Shown: positions 1-6,379 of the stretch, in pieces
How positions within the stretch are numbered: the first letter of the stretch is position 1
Layout: every line of letters starts with the position of its first letter
DNA from: Nocardia sp.
Lineage (GTDB): Bacteria; Actinomycetota; Actinomycetes; Mycobacteriales; Mycobacteriaceae
Direction: 5' to 3'
DNA: 6,379 nucleotides
NCBI GenBank assembly: GCA_013361595.1
Contig: JABFXT010000393.1
Location: 1-6,379, forward strand
Notes under the pieces: model-generated
Database searches by the model: none
The model's input: the letters and a program-made list of their open reading frames with translations, nothing else
What the model was told of the DNA's origin: nothing
Made by a program: the position numbers and the translations under genes

Positions 1-1
1 G

Positions 2-1288
2 GCCGCGGGCACCAGTGTGCAGCGCGCACTGGGTATCGAGGATTCGGCGGAGAAGTTCTTCCAGCACTACATGGATCTCAACCAGTGGATATTGCGGCCG
101 GGGCTCATCCACACCTTCTGTGCGCAGGCCGCGCCCACCCTCGAATGGCTGATCGGCCTCGGGGTGGAGATTCCCGCGGTGGAATCCGGAAACGCCCATC
201 AGCCGGGTCTGGCCCGGGCGGGTGTCGAGGATGTGTGGCGCGCCCACGTGCCGAAGGATCAGGGCTACGGTCTGGTCCAGGCGCTGGACCGCGCCCGCCG
301 CGCCCACGGCGTGGAAGCGGTGCTGAACACCCGGGTGGAAGAACTCCTGGTCGACGCCGGCCGGGTCGTGGGAGTCGTGGCCGACGGTATCGAGATGCGC
401 GGCACCGCCGTGGTCGTCGCCAGCGGTGGATTCGCGCAGGACGCCACCTTCGTGGACCGCTACTTCCCGGCGGCGCGCGCGGCGGGCGAATCGCTGTTCG
501 TCGTCGCCGCGCCGGGCAGCCGGGGTGACCATCTGCGTTTCGGCGCCGGGGTCGGCGCGGCGCTGGCGGGACAGGACTGGGGCCTGCTCATGCCGACCGT
601 GTACTTCCAGCGCCACCACCACTGGCAGTCCGGATTCCCGCCCGCGTCCCGCCTGTACGTCAACCGGGACGGCCGCCGGTTCATGGACGAGGACGCCCCC
701 TACGCGGTGTCCACCGGGATACTCGACCGGCAGGGCGGCTACGGCTGGATGATCTTCGACGAGAAAGCCCGGGTGGGGCTTCCGGCCGGCTACACCGACT
801 GGACTCCCGACCGGGTCGAGGCGGAGGTCGCCGCCGGGCGTACCGCCCGAGCCGCCACCTGGGACGAACTGGCCACGGCGATCGACGTGCCCGCGGCAGC
901 GCTGGCAGCGAGCGTCGACCGGTGGAACACCCAGCTGCCCGCCGGTGCCGACGACGATTTCCGTCGCCACACCTCACTCGCCGCCAAACACAGCGAGACG
1001 AACCTCGAACCGATCGGCGAGGCCCCGTTCTACGCGGCACGAATTCTGCCGGCCGAACTCGTCTGCACCCATACGGGTCTCGAAATCGATTCGACCGCAG
1101 CCGTTCTCGATTCCACCGGCCGCCCCGTTCCGGGGCTGTTCGCGGCGGGCGAGGCCGGTGGCGGAGTCCTCGGACTCCGCTATGTGGGTGGCGGCAACGC
1201 CGTCGCCAACGCATTGACTATGGGGCGCATCGCCGGTCGCGCGGCCGCGGCCGAGTCGCTCTCTCGCACGAAAGCACAAGGTAACTGA
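2..1288 (+). CDS. FAD-dependent oxidoreductase, fumarate reductase/succinate dehydrogenase flavoprotein family (5' partial)
   Basis: The reading frame is open from the left edge. An AAGTS block precedes the first in-frame Met codon candidate (GTG at 17), so the true start and the N-terminal FAD-binding GxGxxG lie outside the window; about 428 residues are visible. Family signs: the ASGGF block near 420-434 that closes the first FAD domain; YVNRDGRRF (656-682), matching the VNxxGxRF stretch that holds a substrate-binding or proton-relay Arg in soluble fumarate reductases; THTGLEID (1067-1090), with a His in the substrate-binding region; and the C-terminal FAD block GEAGGG...GLRYVGGGNA (1148-1204), with the conserved Arg at 1178-1180. 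The family uses FAD to reduce or form a C=C bond next to a carboxylate or ketone; examples are fumarate reductase, tricarballylate dehydrogenase TcuA and ketosteroid dehydrogenases. The substrate is unknown. The stop lies one base before the transporter start, which suggests co-transcription and a shared substrate. Confidence 0.85.
   Translation, partial: AAGTSVQRALGIEDSAEKFFQHYMDLNQWILRPGLIHTFCAQAAPTLEWLIGLGVEIPAVESGNAHQPGLARAGVEDVWRAHVPKDQGYGLVQALDRARRAHGVEAVLNTRVEELLVDAGRVVGVVADGIEMRGTAVVVASGGFAQDATFVDRYFPAARAAGESLFVVAAPGSRGDHLRFGAGVGAALAGQDWGLLMPTVYFQRHHHWQSGFPPASRLYVNRDGRRFMDEDAPYAVSTGILDRQGGYGWMIFDEKARVGLPAGYTDWTPDRVEAEVAAGRTARAATWDELATAIDVPAAALAASVDRWNTQLPAGADDDFRRHTSLAAKHSETNLEPIGEAPFYAARILPAELVCTHTGLEIDSTAAVLDSTGRPVPGLFAAGEAGGGVLGLRYVGGGNAVANALTMGRIAGRAAAAESLSRTKAQGN
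1278..1281 (+). promoter_or_regulatory. Ribosome binding site of the MHS transporter
   Basis: AAGG lies 8 bases before the ATG at 1290, inside the last codons of the flavoprotein gene. This favours 1290 over the in-frame ATG at 1308, which has no better Shine-Dalgarno sequence. Confidence 0.55.
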
Positions 1289-1289
1289 C

Positions 1290-2624
1290 ATGTTGGGAAA
1301 CGAGCTGATGCCCGAAGAAGCGCACCGCTCCGCTTCGGCCGACACCGGAACCGGCGGCCAGTCGTCGGTGAAGGTCGTCCGGGCCGCCATCGTCGGTACG
1401 GTCGTCGAGTACTACGACTTCGGTATCTACGGGTATATGGCGACCGTCGTGGCCACCCTGTTCTTCGTGTCCGAGAACGAAACGGCCGCGCTGCTGGGCA
1501 CCTTCGCCGCGTTCGCGGTGGCGTTCTTCCTGCGGGTGCCGGGCGGCATCTTCTTCGGGCACATCGGTGACCGGTACGGTCGCAAGAGCGCACTGTCGTG
1601 GACCATTCTGCTGATGGTGATCGCCACGGTACTGATGGGGTTGATGCCGACCTACGTCACGCTGGGTGTCTGGGCGACCGCCGCGCTGGTGCTCGCCCGG
1701 TGTCTGCAGGGTTTCGCGGCCGGCGGTGAACTCGGTGGCGCGAACGCCTTCGTCTCCGAGTCGGCGCCGCGGCGCTGGCGGGCGACACAGACCTCGATGG
1801 TGAACTCCGGTACCTACCTCGGCTCGCTCGTCGCCTCACTGGTCGCGCTCACGCTGACCTCGGTGTTCTCCGAGGAGACCATTCTGTCCTGGGCATGGCG
1901 TATCCCGTTCCTGCTCAGTGTGGTGATCGGTGTCGTCGGGATCTGGATCCGTAACCATATGGAGGACACCCCGCAGTTCGAGGAACTCGCCGAAAAGGGC
2001 GAGACCAAGAAGCTGCCGGTCATGGAACTGCTGCGCACCTCCGGTGGCTCGGTGGTCAAGATCGTCTTCCTGGGTGCGCTCATCACCGGCGGGTACTACA
2101 TCGCCTCGGTGTACGCCGCGACCTATCTGCAGACCGCGGGCGGTCATTCCTCGACCCTGGCCTTCCTGTCCACCTCGCTCGCACTGGTGCTCGGTGTGAT
2201 CACCCTGCCGATCGCGGGCTACCTCGCCGATACCTACGGCCGGAAACCGGTGCTGTTCTGGGGCAGTCTCGCCGCGGCGGTGCTGGGCGTGCCGATGTTC
2301 GTGCTCATGGCCGGGGCGGGCGCCTGGCAGGCGGTGGTCGGCCAGTCGGTGCTGTTCATCTGCGTTTCGGTGGTCAACGGCGCGTCCTATGTGACCTATG
2401 TGGAGATGCTGAAGGCCTCGGTGCGCTACAGCGGTCTGGCGCTCGGCAACAACATCACCAATATGTTGCTCGGCGGCACCGCGCCCTTCATCGCCACCTG
2501 GCTCATCGACGCGACCGGTAACTCGCTGGCGCCCGCCGGCTACTTCGTGTTCTGCGCCCTGCTCACGCTGGGCACCGTCTTCTTCGTCGAAGAGACCAGA
2601 GGTATCGAACTACGGGTGGACTGA
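1290..2624 (+). CDS. MFS transporter, metabolite:H+ symporter (MHS) family
   Basis: This 444-residue inner-membrane protein has the length usual for MHS-family symporters, which import organic or aromatic acids with protons. Residues 1-27 are a short polar cytoplasmic N-terminus. TM1 follows, with the family pattern E40-YYDF-GIYG (acidic E40 and D43). TM2 runs into the loop 2-3 signature GHIGDRYGRK (residues 90-99), and ARCLQGFAAGGELGGA follows in the TM4 region. The half-repeat signature GYLADTYGRK is at residues 310-319, between TM8 and TM9. About 12 hydrophobic segments are visible, and the protein ends in a short polar tail. The residues before loop 2-3 read RVPGG where many relatives have RPLGG or RPIGG. 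The start is one base after the flavoprotein stop, so the two are probably one transcript. Characterised relatives carry citrate, tricarballylate, shikimate, alpha-ketoglutarate or protocatechuate-like acids. The substrate here is not determined; the neighbours suggest an organic acid or aromatic carboxylate. Confidence 0.9.
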   Translation: MLGNELMPEEAHRSASADTGTGGQSSVKVVRAAIVGTVVEYYDFGIYGYMATVVATLFFVSENETAALLGTFAAFAVAFFLRVPGGIFFGHIGDRYGRKSALSWTILLMVIATVLMGLMPTYVTLGVWATAALVLARCLQGFAAGGELGGANAFVSESAPRRWRATQTSMVNSGTYLGSLVASLVALTLTSVFSEETILSWAWRIPFLLSVVIGVVGIWIRNHMEDTPQFEELAEKGETKKLPVMELLRTSGGSVVKIVFLGALITGGYYIASVYAATYLQTAGGHSSTLAFLSTSLALVLGVITLPIAGYLADTYGRKPVLFWGSLAAAVLGVPMFVLMAGAGAWQAVVGQSVLFICVSVVNGASYVTYVEMLKASVRYSGLALGNNITNMLLGGTAPFIATWLIDATGNSLAPAGYFVFCALLTLGTVFFVEETRGIELRVD

Positions 2625-2633
2625 TCACCTGGA

Positions 2634-2660
2634 CGCCGCGCGGAACCACCCCGCGCGGCG
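2634..2660 (+). terminator. Perfect 10-bp GC hairpin after the transporter; candidate terminator
   Basis: CGCCGCGCGG (2634-2643) and CCGCGCGGCG (2651-2660) are exact reverse complements around a 7-base loop (AACCACC), starting 10 bases after the transporter stop. There is no T-run; a pyrimidine-rich stretch (2668-2679) follows. High-GC actinomycetes often have such hairpins without a U tract at gene ends, so it may stop or attenuate transcription, or protect the 3' end of the upstream mRNA. The structure is seen directly; the role is inferred. Confidence 0.5.
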
Positions 2661-2698
2661 CCCGCGTGCCACCCCTTCTCATTCGCATTGATTTCCAC

Positions 2699-2705
2699 GA
2701 GGAGG
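2699..2705 (+). promoter_or_regulatory. Strong ribosome binding site of hmgA
   Basis: GAGGAGG lies 6 bases before the ATG at 2712 and is the best Shine-Dalgarno match in the window. It fixes 2712 as the start and excludes the in-frame ATT at 2688, which lies upstream of it. Confidence 0.85.
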
Positions 2706-2711
2706 CAGGTC

Positions 2712-3908
2712 ATGGCGTACTACCGCCAACTCGGCAACGTTCCGCCGAAACGCCACACCCAGCATCGCGACGACAGCGGCCGGCTCTACTACGAGGAGTT
2801 GATGGGCGAGGAAGGTTTCTCCTCGGATTCCTCGCTGCTCTACCACCGCGGTATCCCGTCGGCGATCTCCGGTTCGAGTATCTGGGAGGTCCCGGATCAG
2901 ACGACCACCCCGAACCATCCCCTCGAACCGCGGCATCTGAAACTGCACGAGCTGTTCCCGGCCGGTTCGTGGGCCGATACCGATATCGTCACCGGCCGCC
3001 GGCTGCTGCTGGGCAACTCCGATGTGCGTATCTCCTATGTGGTGGCCGCCAAGGAGTCGCCGCTGTACCGCAACGCCCTCGGTGACGAGATCGTCTACGT
3101 CGAATCCGGTGCGGCCCGGGTGGAAACGGTGTTCGGTGCGCTCGCGGTCCGGCGCGGTGACTACGTGGTGATCCCGACCTCCACCACGCATCGCTGGCTC
3201 CCGCTGGGGGATGAGCCGCTGCGCGCGTACGCGATCGAATCGAGCAGCCATATCGCGCCGCCCAAACGCTACCTCTCGCGGTTCGGGCAGCTCCTGGAGA
3301 GCGCGCCCTACTGCGAACGCGATCTGCACGGACCGGACGACGTGCTGCTCGCCGCGGGCACCGATATCGAGGTACTGGTCAAACACCGCACCTCGCGCGG
3401 CATCGTCGGCACCCGGATGACCTACCCGCGCCATCCGTTCGACGTGGTGGGCTGGGACGGCTGCCTGTACCCGTACACCTTCAACATCGACGATTTCGAG
3501 CCGATCACCGGTCGCGTGCATCAACCGCCACCGGTCCACCAGGCGTTCGAGGGCAACGGCTTCGTGGTGTGCAACTTCGTGCCCCGCAAGGTCGACTACC
3601 ACCCGCTGGCCGTCCCGGTGCCGTACTACCACTCCAATGTCGACTCCGACGAGGTCATGTTCTACTGCGGCGGAGACTACGCGGCGCGCAAGGGTTCCGG
3701 GATCGGCCTCGGCTCGGTATCGGTACATCCGGGCGGACACGCGCACGGACCGCAGCCGGGCGGGATGGAACGTTCGCTCGGTCTCGAACACGTCGAGGAG
3801 ACCGCGGTCATGGTGGATACCTTCGCGCCGCTGGAACTGGGTGAAGGCGCGCTCGCGTGCGAGGACCCCGGGTACGCGTGGTCGTGGCTGGGGGAGGCGA
3901 GCGCGTGA
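2712..3908 (+). CDS. hmgA: Homogentisate 1,2-dioxygenase
   Basis: This 398-residue cytoplasmic Fe(II) cupin dioxygenase would open homogentisate to maleylacetoacetate. The N-terminus (MAYYRQLGNVPPKRHTQHR) and the LYYEELMGEEGFSSDSSLLYH region near residues 28-48 are typical of the bacterial hmgA subtype, which is shorter than the roughly 430-445 residues of the human and Pseudomonas enzymes. Probable metal ligands are H307 in YYHSN, an acidic residue in DSDE (D313 or E314) and H345 in HAHGPQPG; these match human H335, E341 and H371. H339, six residues before H345, matches human H365. H270 or H276, in VHQPPPVHQAF, is the likely counterpart of the catalytic-site His292. The ATG at 2712 has a strong Shine-Dalgarno sequence. 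The stop overlaps the next start as GTGA. With fahA and a CoA-transferase downstream, the function is well supported; regulation is not visible. Confidence 0.93.
   Translation: MAYYRQLGNVPPKRHTQHRDDSGRLYYEELMGEEGFSSDSSLLYHRGIPSAISGSSIWEVPDQTTTPNHPLEPRHLKLHELFPAGSWADTDIVTGRRLLLGNSDVRISYVVAAKESPLYRNALGDEIVYVESGAARVETVFGALAVRRGDYVVIPTSTTHRWLPLGDEPLRAYAIESSSHIAPPKRYLSRFGQLLESAPYCERDLHGPDDVLLAAGTDIEVLVKHRTSRGIVGTRMTYPRHPFDVVGWDGCLYPYTFNIDDFEPITGRVHQPPPVHQAFEGNGFVVCNFVPRKVDYHPLAVPVPYYHSNVDSDEVMFYCGGDYAARKGSGIGLGSVSVHPGGHAHGPQPGGMERSLGLEHVEETAVMVDTFAPLELGEGALACEDPGYAWSWLGEASA
3891..3897 (+). promoter_or_regulatory. Ribosome binding site of the unknown gene downstream of hmgA
   Basis: GGGGAGG, inside the last codons of hmgA, lies 7 bases before the GTG at 3905. 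It decides that start: the earlier in-frame GTG at 3857 would create a 52-base overlap, has no comparable site, and adds a low-complexity Arg/Val/Gly leader. Confidence 0.7.
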
Positions 3909-4768
3909 TCCCCGCCCTGCTGCGTGGGCTCTGCGACGACGCGGCGCTCTTTCCGCCCGGTAACGCACCACTGCCCGAGGCGCTGGCCGCCCACGCTCGC
4001 TATCGGAACAGTGGTTTCGCCGCGCTGGTCGGTCCGCTGATCTTCCCGATCCCGCGACTCGCGGAGCTGGCGGCCGCGGAACCCGGCCCGCTCACCGTCG
4101 TCTGCACGGCGCCGACGGGACCGCAGAGCGTCGCGCGGGCCCTGGACATGGTCGCGGCGATCGACGGGCTCACCGTCGCGGGCCTGGAGATCGCCGTCCC
4201 GGAACAGCTGTCGGCAACCGAATTCTTCGCGGCCACCGAAGCATTCGCCGCCCGCACCGCCGGGCTGGAGGTGTACGTCGAGGTGCCACGCGACGATCGG
4301 CGCCCGGAATTCCTGGCGCACCTGGCCGGTTCGCGCTACGCGGCGAAGTTCCGTACCGGCGGGACGGTGGCAGAAGCCTATCCGGACGAGCGGGAACTCG
4401 CGGCGGCGCTGCGGTCGGCGATCGCCGCCGGAATCCCGTTCAAAGCGACCGCCGGGCTGCACCACGCGATACGCAATACCGACCCCGGCACCGGATTCGA
4501 GCAGCACGGTTTCCTCAATCTGCTGCTCGCGACGCATCTGGCGCTCGCTGGTGCCGATACCGGCGCGCTGGAAGCGGTACTGGCGAACCGGAACGCAACC
4601 GCCGTCGCCGCCGAACTGGCCGCGCTGGGTGAGGCCGAGGAGAAAGCCGTGCGGGCCGCGTTCCGTTCCTTCGGCACCTGCAGTATCACCGACCCGCTCA
4701 CCGAATCGGTGGATCTGAATCTGCTCCCGGCCGCCCTGCGGCCCGTCCCCGAAAGTCCTGCTTCATGA
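3905..4768 (+). CDS. Uncharacterised protein between homogentisate dioxygenase and fumarylacetoacetase
   Basis: I cannot assign this 287-residue protein to a named family. It is soluble in appearance, with no signal peptide or membrane helix and alternating Ala/Leu-rich helices and short strands. Distinct blocks are CDDAALFPPGN (residues 10-20), a strand-like LEVYVEVP near 122-129, AKFRTGG (147-153, K148), FKATAGLHHAIR (179-190, K180, H186, H187), GFEQHGFLNLL (197-207) and a C-terminal SITDPLTESVDLNLLP segment. The strand-ending Lys motifs and alternating pattern could fit a TIM-barrel-like fold, but that is a guess. It starts at GTG 3905, overlapping the hmgA stop as GTGA, and ends overlapping the fahA start as ATGA, so all three should be made in step. 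The position suggests a role in homogentisate breakdown. No glutathione-transferase-type or DinB-type isomerase features are visible. The gene looks real and intact; its function is open. Confidence 0.85.
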   Translation: MIPALLRGLCDDAALFPPGNAPLPEALAAHARYRNSGFAALVGPLIFPIPRLAELAAAEPGPLTVVCTAPTGPQSVARALDMVAAIDGLTVAGLEIAVPEQLSATEFFAATEAFAARTAGLEVYVEVPRDDRRPEFLAHLAGSRYAAKFRTGGTVAEAYPDERELAAALRSAIAAGIPFKATAGLHHAIRNTDPGTGFEQHGFLNLLLATHLALAGADTGALEAVLANRNATAVAAELAALGEAEEKAVRAAFRSFGTCSITDPLTESVDLNLLPAALRPVPESPAS

Positions 4769-5949
4769 CCGTCATCGATATCCCCGCCGACTCCCCGTTC
4801 GGGATCGACAACCTGCCCTACGGCGTTTTCTCCACCGCCGGAACCGCGCCGCGCGTCGGTGTCCGGGTGGCCGACAACGTCGTCGACCTGGCCGCCGCTC
4901 TCGGCGACGAGGTTTTCGCACGCCCCACCCTCAACGATTTCATGGCCCTCGGCCCACGGGCGTGGGCGGATGCCCGGACGCGGATCATCGAGGCGGTCCG
5001 GGGCGAGCTGCCGGCCGCCGCTGTGATCGACCTCGCCGATGCCACGATGCACCTGCCCGTCGAGGTCGCCGACTATGTGGACTTCTACGCGTCCGAACAA
5101 CACGCCACCAATCTGGGCCGGCTGTTCCGGCCCGACGCGGCGCCGCTCATGCCGAACTGGAAGCATCTGCCCGTCGGGTACCACGGCCGGGCCGGCACCG
5201 TGATCGTGTCCGGAACCGATATCGTCCGCCCCTGCGGCCAACGGAAACCACCCGCCGACCCGGTGCCGTCGTTCGGGCCGTCCCAGCGTCTCGATATCGA
5301 AGCCGAGATCGGTTTCGTCGTCGGCGTCCCGTCCGCGCCCGGTACGGCCGTCACCCCGGACGATTTCGCCGAGCACGTCTTCGGCGTCGTGGTGGTCAAC
5401 GACTGGTCGGCCCGCGATATCCAGGCCTGGGAGTACGTACCGCTGGGACCGTTCCTCGGGAAGAGTTTCGCGACTTCGATCTCGCCATGGGTCGTGCCGC
5501 TGGCCGCGCTCGGAACCGCTCGGGTCGACACCCCGGTCCAGGATCCGGAACCGCTGCCCTACCTGCGGGGCGAGGAGAAATGGGGTCTGGACATCGAACT
5601 GACCGTCGAATGGAACGGGCAGGTGGTGTCCCGCCCGCCCTACGCGCAGATGTACTGGTCGCCCGCGCAGATGCTCGCCCACACCACGATCAACGGCGCC
5701 GCGGCGCGTACCGGTGACCTGTTCGCTTCCGGCACCGTCTCCGGCGAGCGGAAGGACCAGCGCGGGGCGTTCATCGAACTCACCTGGGGCGGGACCGAAC
5801 CCGTCGAGGTCGGCGGCGAGAACCGGACCTTCCTCGAGGACGGTGACGAGATCGTCATAGCGGCCACCGCACCCGGACCCCGCGGCACCCGGATCGGCTT
5901 CGGCGAGGTCCGCGGCCGGATCCGGCCCGCGACGCAGGCCGCTCGATGA
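4765..5949 (+). CDS. fahA: Fumarylacetoacetase
   Basis: This 394-residue cytoplasmic hydrolase would split fumarylacetoacetate into fumarate and acetoacetate. It has the family's N-terminal domain (about 1-95) and the C-terminal FAH catalytic domain. Residues matching mouse FAH are all present: D106 (D126) and H113 (H133) in [12 protein letters not shown]179 and E181 (E199, E201) in LDIEAEIGF; and D213, R217, Q220 and K233 (D233, R237, Q240, K253) in the [22 protein letters not shown] stretch. [10 protein letters not shown] and ASGTVSG are further family blocks. The length is slightly below the roughly 420 residues of the animal enzymes. The start ATG overlaps the upstream stop (ATGA). The only Shine-Dalgarno candidate is the weak GAAAG at 4751-4755, so translation probably relies on coupling. 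Its stop overlaps the CoA-transferase start in the same way. It is a single-purpose enzyme of the tyrosine route and fixes the pathway assignment. Confidence 0.96.
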   Translation: MTVIDIPADSPFGIDNLPYGVFSTAGTAPRVGVRVADNVVDLAAALGDEVFARPTLNDFMALGPRAWADARTRIIEAVRGELPAAAVIDLADATMHLPVEVADYVDFYASEQHATNLGRLFRPDAAPLMPNWKHLPVGYHGRAGTVIVSGTDIVRPCGQRKPPADPVPSFGPSQRLDIEAEIGFVVGVPSAPGTAVTPDDFAEHVFGVVVVNDWSARDIQAWEYVPLGPFLGKSFATSISPWVVPLAALGTARVDTPVQDPEPLPYLRGEEKWGLDIELTVEWNGQVVSRPPYAQMYWSPAQMLAHTTINGAAARTGDLFASGTVSGERKDQRGAFIELTWGGTEPVEVGGENRTFLEDGDEIVIAATAPGPRGTRIGFGEVRGRIRPATQAAR

Positions 5950-6379
5950 GCGCGAAGGTGGCGGCATCGGCCGCCGCGGCCGTGGCCGATATCGGAAACG
6001 GCGCGACACTGGCGGTCGGCGGGTTCGGTCTCTGCGGTATCCCCGACGCGTTGATCGCCGCGATCGCCGCGGGCCCGGCGACCGGGTTCGAGGTCTACTC
6101 GAACAACTGCGGTGTCGACGACTACGGGCTCGGCATCCTGCTCTCGGCCAAACGGATCGCGCGAGTCACCGCGTCCTATGTGGGCGAGAACAAGGAGTTC
6201 GCCCGGCAGTATCTCGCCGGGGAACTCGAAGTCGAACTCACTCCGCAGGGCACCCTGGCCGAACGGTTGCGGGCCGGCGGCGCCGGAATACCGGCCTTCT
6301 ACACACCGGCGGGCGTGGGCACCCCGATCAGCGAGGGTGGACTGCCGTGGCGGTACCGGTCCGACGGATCGGTAGCGGT
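5946..6379 (+). CDS. scoA: 3-oxoacid (succinyl-CoA:acetoacetate) CoA-transferase subunit A (3' partial)
   Basis: The frame runs from the ATG at 5946 to the right edge without a stop, giving 144 residues of an expected 230-250. Family blocks are [15 protein letters not shown] (about residues 23-37), [15 protein letters not shown] (about 52-66), [20 protein letters not shown] and [21 protein letters not shown]. These are typical of the alpha subunit of bacterial succinyl-CoA:3-ketoacid CoA-transferase. The catalytic Glu belongs to subunit B, which should follow just beyond the window. The enzyme moves CoA from succinyl-CoA to acetoacetate, the product of FahA, giving acetoacetyl-CoA for thiolysis to acetyl-CoA. 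The start overlaps the fahA stop (ATGA), with only a weak AGG at 5936-5938, so coupling is likely. A relative acting on 3-oxoadipate (PcaI type) is the main alternative, but the context favours acetoacetate. Confidence 0.92.
   Translation, partial: MSAKVAASAAAAVADIGNGATLAVGGFGLCGIPDALIAAIAAGPATGFEVYSNNCGVDDYGLGILLSAKRIARVTASYVGENKEFARQYLAGELEVELTPQGTLAERLRAGGAGIPAFYTPAGVGTPISEGGLPWRYRSDGSVA

Larger units (their letters stand above)
2625..2711 (+). other. 87-base intergenic region, likely leader of hmgA
   Basis: This is the only non-coding stretch of any size in the window. It contains the hairpin, a C/T-rich segment and a locally AT-richer patch (about 2676-2697) before the Shine-Dalgarno sequence. 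Because the downstream genes form their own coupled run, an hmgA promoter could lie here or within the 3' end of the transporter gene. I could not identify a convincing -35/-10 pair or a clear operator palindrome other than the hairpin. Confidence 0.4.

Noticed and set aside
17..19. GTG at 17 as the true flavoprotein start
   Set aside because: The frame continues upstream with conserved AAGTS residues, and starting here would remove the whole FAD-binding N-terminus. The gene is cut by the window edge instead.
2688..2711. Extended hmgA start at an ATT codon
   Set aside because: It lies upstream of the strong GAGGAGG, and the ATG at 2712 gives the family-typical MAYYRQ N-terminus.
3857..3904. 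Upstream GTG start for the unknown gene
   Set aside because: It would overlap hmgA by 52 bases, whereas GTG 3905 has a clear GGGGAGG and the same 4-base overlap style as its neighbours.
2679..3971. Open frame of 430 codons on the minus strand
   Set aside because: It is antisense to the whole of hmgA. Its product is rich in Arg, His and Val without recognisable motifs, and it is explained by codon bias on the coding strand.
4378..6009. Long open frame of 543 codons on the minus strand
   Set aside because: It lies antisense to fahA and parts of its neighbours, which have full catalytic motifs. Its translation is Arg/Gly/Asp-rich with no domain, as expected of the mirror frame of GC-rich genes.
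6112..6375. Open frame of 87 codons on the plus strand in another frame
   Set aside because: It lies inside the CoA-transferase gene, whose in-frame translation carries clear family motifs. This frame gives an Arg/Ser/Pro-rich product without features.

Overview
The window is very GC-rich and tightly packed, with GC-biased third codon positions, GTG and ATG starts and 4-base gene overlaps. This suggests a high-GC actinomycete. The homogentisate dioxygenase subtype and the gene order look like Nocardia or Rhodococcus, but the genus is an inference from memory and not a search result. All genes are on the + strand. No RNA gene, mobile element, CRISPR array or long repeat was seen.

Region 1 (1-2624) holds two genes: the C-terminal part of an FAD-dependent fumarate-reductase/succinate-dehydrogenase-like flavoprotein, cut by the left edge, and a full-length MHS-type major facilitator transporter that starts one base after the flavoprotein stop. 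They look like an uptake-plus-redox pair for an organic acid; the substrate cannot be read from the sequence.

Region 2 (2625-2711) is the only real gap between genes. It carries a perfect 10-bp GC hairpin just after the transporter, then a strong Shine-Dalgarno sequence for the next gene.

Region 3 (2712-6379) is a translationally coupled run: homogentisate 1,2-dioxygenase (hmgA), an unrecognised 287-residue protein, fumarylacetoacetase (fahA), and subunit A of a 3-oxoacid CoA-transferase, cut by the right edge. Together they would open the homogentisate ring, hydrolyse fumarylacetoacetate to fumarate and acetoacetate, and activate acetoacetate to acetoacetyl-CoA. This is the lower tyrosine/phenylalanine (or hydroxyphenylacetate) catabolic route.

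The most interesting point is what sits between hmgA and fahA. The pathway normally needs a maleylacetoacetate isomerase, usually glutathione-dependent, and actinomycetes generally use mycothiol instead of glutathione. No recognisable isomerase is present. In its place, overlapping its neighbours by 4 bases on both sides, is a protein of no family I can name, with conserved-looking Lys/His-rich blocks. It is a good candidate for an undescribed pathway component.
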